A program made the translations under genes and the position numbers. Below, one piece after another: positions 62,500 to 64,000 of a stretch of DNA of 64,000 nucleotides (position 1 is the stretch's first letter; each line of letters opens with the position of its first letter). A model generated the notes under the pieces. That model was given only the letters and a program-made list of their open reading frames with translations, did no database searches and had not been told where the DNA came from. Location: positions 554,942 to 618,941 of the forward strand of contig NZ_RKMB01000001.1 in assembly GCF_003797765.1 (NCBI RefSeq), in the 5' to 3' direction. This DNA is from Ramlibacter sp. WS9 (lineage in GTDB: Bacteria; Pseudomonadota; Gammaproteobacteria; Burkholderiales; Burkholderiaceae_C).

Positions 62500-63204
62500 T
62501 TAGGTGCCGAGGTAGGCCTTCCGGATCTCCGGCTGCTTCATCAATTCATCCGGCGCGCCTTCGGCGACGATGCGTCCCAGCTCCAGCACGCAGGCGCGGT
62601 GCGAGATGCGCATCGCCATCGACACGTTCTGTTCGACCAGCACGATGGTGATGCCGCTCGCGCTGATCTTCTTGATCGCATTGAACATGTCGGCCACCAC
62701 CAGCGGTGAGAGGCCGAGCGACGGTTCGTCCAGCAGCAACAGGCGCGGCCGCGCCATCAGCGCGCGCCCGATCGCCACCATCTGCTGCTGGCCGCCGGAG
62801 AGTTCGCCGGCCGGTGAGGGCAGCTTGGCCTTCAGCGCCGGGAACAGCGCCAGAACTTCATCCAGCGTCTCGCGCCGCCGCGCTTTGGCCGCGGGCAGGT
62901 AGCTGCCGATGTCGAGGTTCTCCGCCACCGTCATGCCGGTGAACAGGCGCCGGCCTTCCGGCACCAGCGCGATGCCCGCTTCGCAGAACTTGTGCGGCGC
63001 CAGGCTCGTGATGTCTTTGCCCTCCATCACGATGCGGCCGGCCATCGGCTTCAGGATGCCGGCCACGGTGTTCACCAGCGTGGTCTTGCCCGCGCCGTTC
63101 GGCCCCACCACGCAGAGCAGTTCGCCGGCGCCGACTTTCAGCGAGATGTCCCACACGGCGCGCGCCTGGCCGTAGGCGATGGTGAGCTGCTGCAGGTCAA
63201 GCAT
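62500..63204 (-). CDS. branched-chain amino acid-type ABC ATPase (LivF-like)
   Basis: The 234-residue ATPase has Walker A GPNGAGKTT, signature LSGGQQQM and Walker B LLLDEPSLGLSP. The ATG at 63204 overlaps the end of the upstream LivG-like gene by 8 bp. Together they form the ATPase pair of a second Liv-type importer whose permeases and receptor would lie beyond the right window edge. Confidence 0.9.
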   Translation of the reverse strand: MLDLQQLTIAYGQARAVWDISLKVGAGELLCVVGPNGAGKTTLVNTVAGILKPMAGRIVMEGKDITSLAPHKFCEAGIALVPEGRRLFTGMTVAENLDIGSYLPAAKARRRETLDEVLALFPALKAKLPSPAGELSGGQQQMVAIGRALMARPRLLLLDEPSLGLSPLVVADMFNAIKKISASGITIVLVEQNVSMAMRISHRACVLELGRIVAEGAPDELMKQPEIRKAYLGT

Positions 63205-64000
63205 GCGAAACCCCCAGGTAAGCACTCATCACCGCCGGGCTTTGCATCACTTCGCGCGGCGCGCCTTCGGCCAGCATGGCGCCCTGGTCGAACACGACGA
63301 TGCGGTCCGTGAGCGCCATCACCGCGTCCATCACATGCTCGACGAAAACGATGGTGGTGCCCTGGTCGCGGATGCGCTTGATCTGCTCCACGGCCGACTG
63401 GATCTCTGTGGGCGTGAGGCCGCACAGCACTTCGTCGAGCAGCACGAGCTGCGGCCGCGAGGCCAGTGCGCGCGCAAGCTCCAGGAACTTGCGCTGATGC
63501 AGGTTCAGCTCGCTCGGCAGGCTGTGCGCCTTGTCGGCGAGGTGGGTGAACTCCAACCACTGCATCGCCTCGCGCCGGCCGGCTTCCATGGTCGGCATTC
63601 CCTGGCCGCCATACATGGCGGCGACGGCGACGTTGTCCAGCACGTTCATCTGCGTGAAGGGGCGAGGGATCTGGTAGGTGCGTGCAATGCCTGCGCGGGC
63701 GATCTCGTGGGCTGGGCGGCCGGCGATGTTGCGCCCGCCCAGCCACACCTCGCCGCCATCGGGCAGGTAGTGGCCGCTGACGACGTTGATGAAGGTGGAC
63801 TTGCCGGAACCGTTGGGGCCGAGCAGGCCGAGGATCTCGCCCTTGCGGACTTCAAGGGTGACGTTCGACAGCGCCTTGAGGCCGCGGAAGGATTTGCTGA
63901 GGTTGGTGACGCGGAGGAGGACTTCGGGCTTGCCCCCACCCCAACCCTCCCCCAGAGGGGGAGGGAGTGAATGCCCTTGCTCCTCCCCCCTTTGGGGGGA
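63197..64000 (-). CDS. branched-chain amino acid-type ABC ATPase (LivG-like), 5'-truncated by the window
   Basis: The reading frame continues upstream of the ATPase domain (VLLRVTNLSKSFRGLKALSN, Walker A GPNGSGKST) to the window edge, through a segment rich in Gly/Pro (HSLPPLGEGWGGGKPEV) encoded by an interspersed repeat. It may therefore be the C-terminal half of a permease-ATPase fusion like the one at 1410. Other features: signature ELNLHQRKFLEL (degenerate), Walker B LVLLDEVLCGL. Confidence 0.85.
   Translation of the reverse strand, partial: SPQRGEEQGHSLPPPLGEGWGGGKPEVLLRVTNLSKSFRGLKALSNVTLEVRKGEILGLLGPNGSGKSTFINVVSGHYLPDGGEVWLGGRNIAGRPAHEIARAGIARTYQIPRPFTQMNVLDNVAVAAMYGGQGMPTMEAGRREAMQWLEFTHLADKAHSLPSELNLHQRKFLELARALASRPQLVLLDEVLCGLTPTEIQSAVEQIKRIRDQGTTIVFVEHVMDAVMALTDRIVVFDQGAMLAEGAPREVMQSPAVMSAYLGVSHA
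63945..64000. repeat. GC-rich interspersed repeat within the LivG reading frame
   Basis: CCCTCCCCCAGAGGGGGAGGG is a near-perfect palindrome, followed after a short spacer by CTCCCCCCTTTGGGGGGA, also self-complementary. Such paired C/G-rich elements are common intergenic repeats in Comamonadaceae. Here it is open in the LivG frame. Confidence 0.65.

Overview
The window looks like a chromosomal segment of a beta-proteobacterium of the order Burkholderiales, probably Comamonadaceae (Variovorax/Ramlibacter-like). The evidence is uniformly high GC, four orphan Bug-type (tripartite tricarboxylate) periplasmic receptors, trimeric porins, many LysR regulators beside catabolic genes, and short GC-rich interspersed palindromes. 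This placement is inferred from gene content only. No rRNA, tRNA or CRISPR array was recognised.

Regions. (1) 1-6735: a co-directional operon for an amide or amino-acid ABC importer, an asparaginase-like hydrolase, and the AmiC ligand sensor with its AmiR (ANTAR) antiterminator. (2) 7011-13293: a subtilisin-like protease, a small hypothetical, an acyl-CoA synthetase, and a divergent DUF2182/DUF1326 pair. (3) 13395-22053: a LysR regulator divergent from an aromatic-degradation operon with a Bug receptor, ferredoxin reductase, VOC protein, two FAH-family hydrolases, a porin, an orphan lipoprotein receptor and a gentisate-dioxygenase-like cupin. (4) 22133-30552: an orphan Rap1a/Tai4-type immunity protein, a frameshifted small secreted protein, and a tricarballylate module (LysR, TcuA, TcuB, Bug), then GST, LysR, nitroreductase and YbaN genes. 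(5) 30701-41351: FAH hydrolase and Rieske oxygenase, then a minus-strand cytochrome P450 cluster carrying its own redox chain (FAD reductase, [2Fe-2S] ferredoxin, [3Fe-4S]-type ferredoxin), with ALDH, Bug, SDR, a divergent Crp/Fnr regulator and a VanB-like reductase. (6) 41534-44214: bacteriohemerythrin, YeiH transporter, porin.

(7) 44215-52819 is a gene graveyard between intact genes. It holds three fragments of a nitrilase gene whose intact copy lies at 51884-52819, a zeta-toxin-like kinase broken by a deletion/frameshift beside an intact candidate antitoxin, and C-terminal tails of a PHB-depolymerase-like esterase and a dodecin.

(8) 52933-60300 is a defence island. Its core is a minus-strand CBASS operon in the order patatin phospholipase (CapV), DncV-type CD-NTase, Cap2 (E2-E1), Cap3 (JAMM protease). 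The same operon continues with two tightly linked extra genes: a 160-aa protein that appears to be a diverged DisA_N/diadenylate-cyclase-like domain, and a 2TM plus beta-rich protein resembling the CBASS effector Cap15. A possible small membrane ORF follows. This DAC-like/Cap15-like pair appended to a complete CapV-DncV CBASS is the most novel feature of the window. A LexA-like box and a 13-bp inverted repeat lie upstream of the operon, and a membrane-anchored J-domain protein converges on it from the other side.

(9) 60387-64000: a Bug receptor, a MetE C-terminal-like protein and two branched-chain ABC ATPases (the second running off the window), with two interspersed palindromic repeats.
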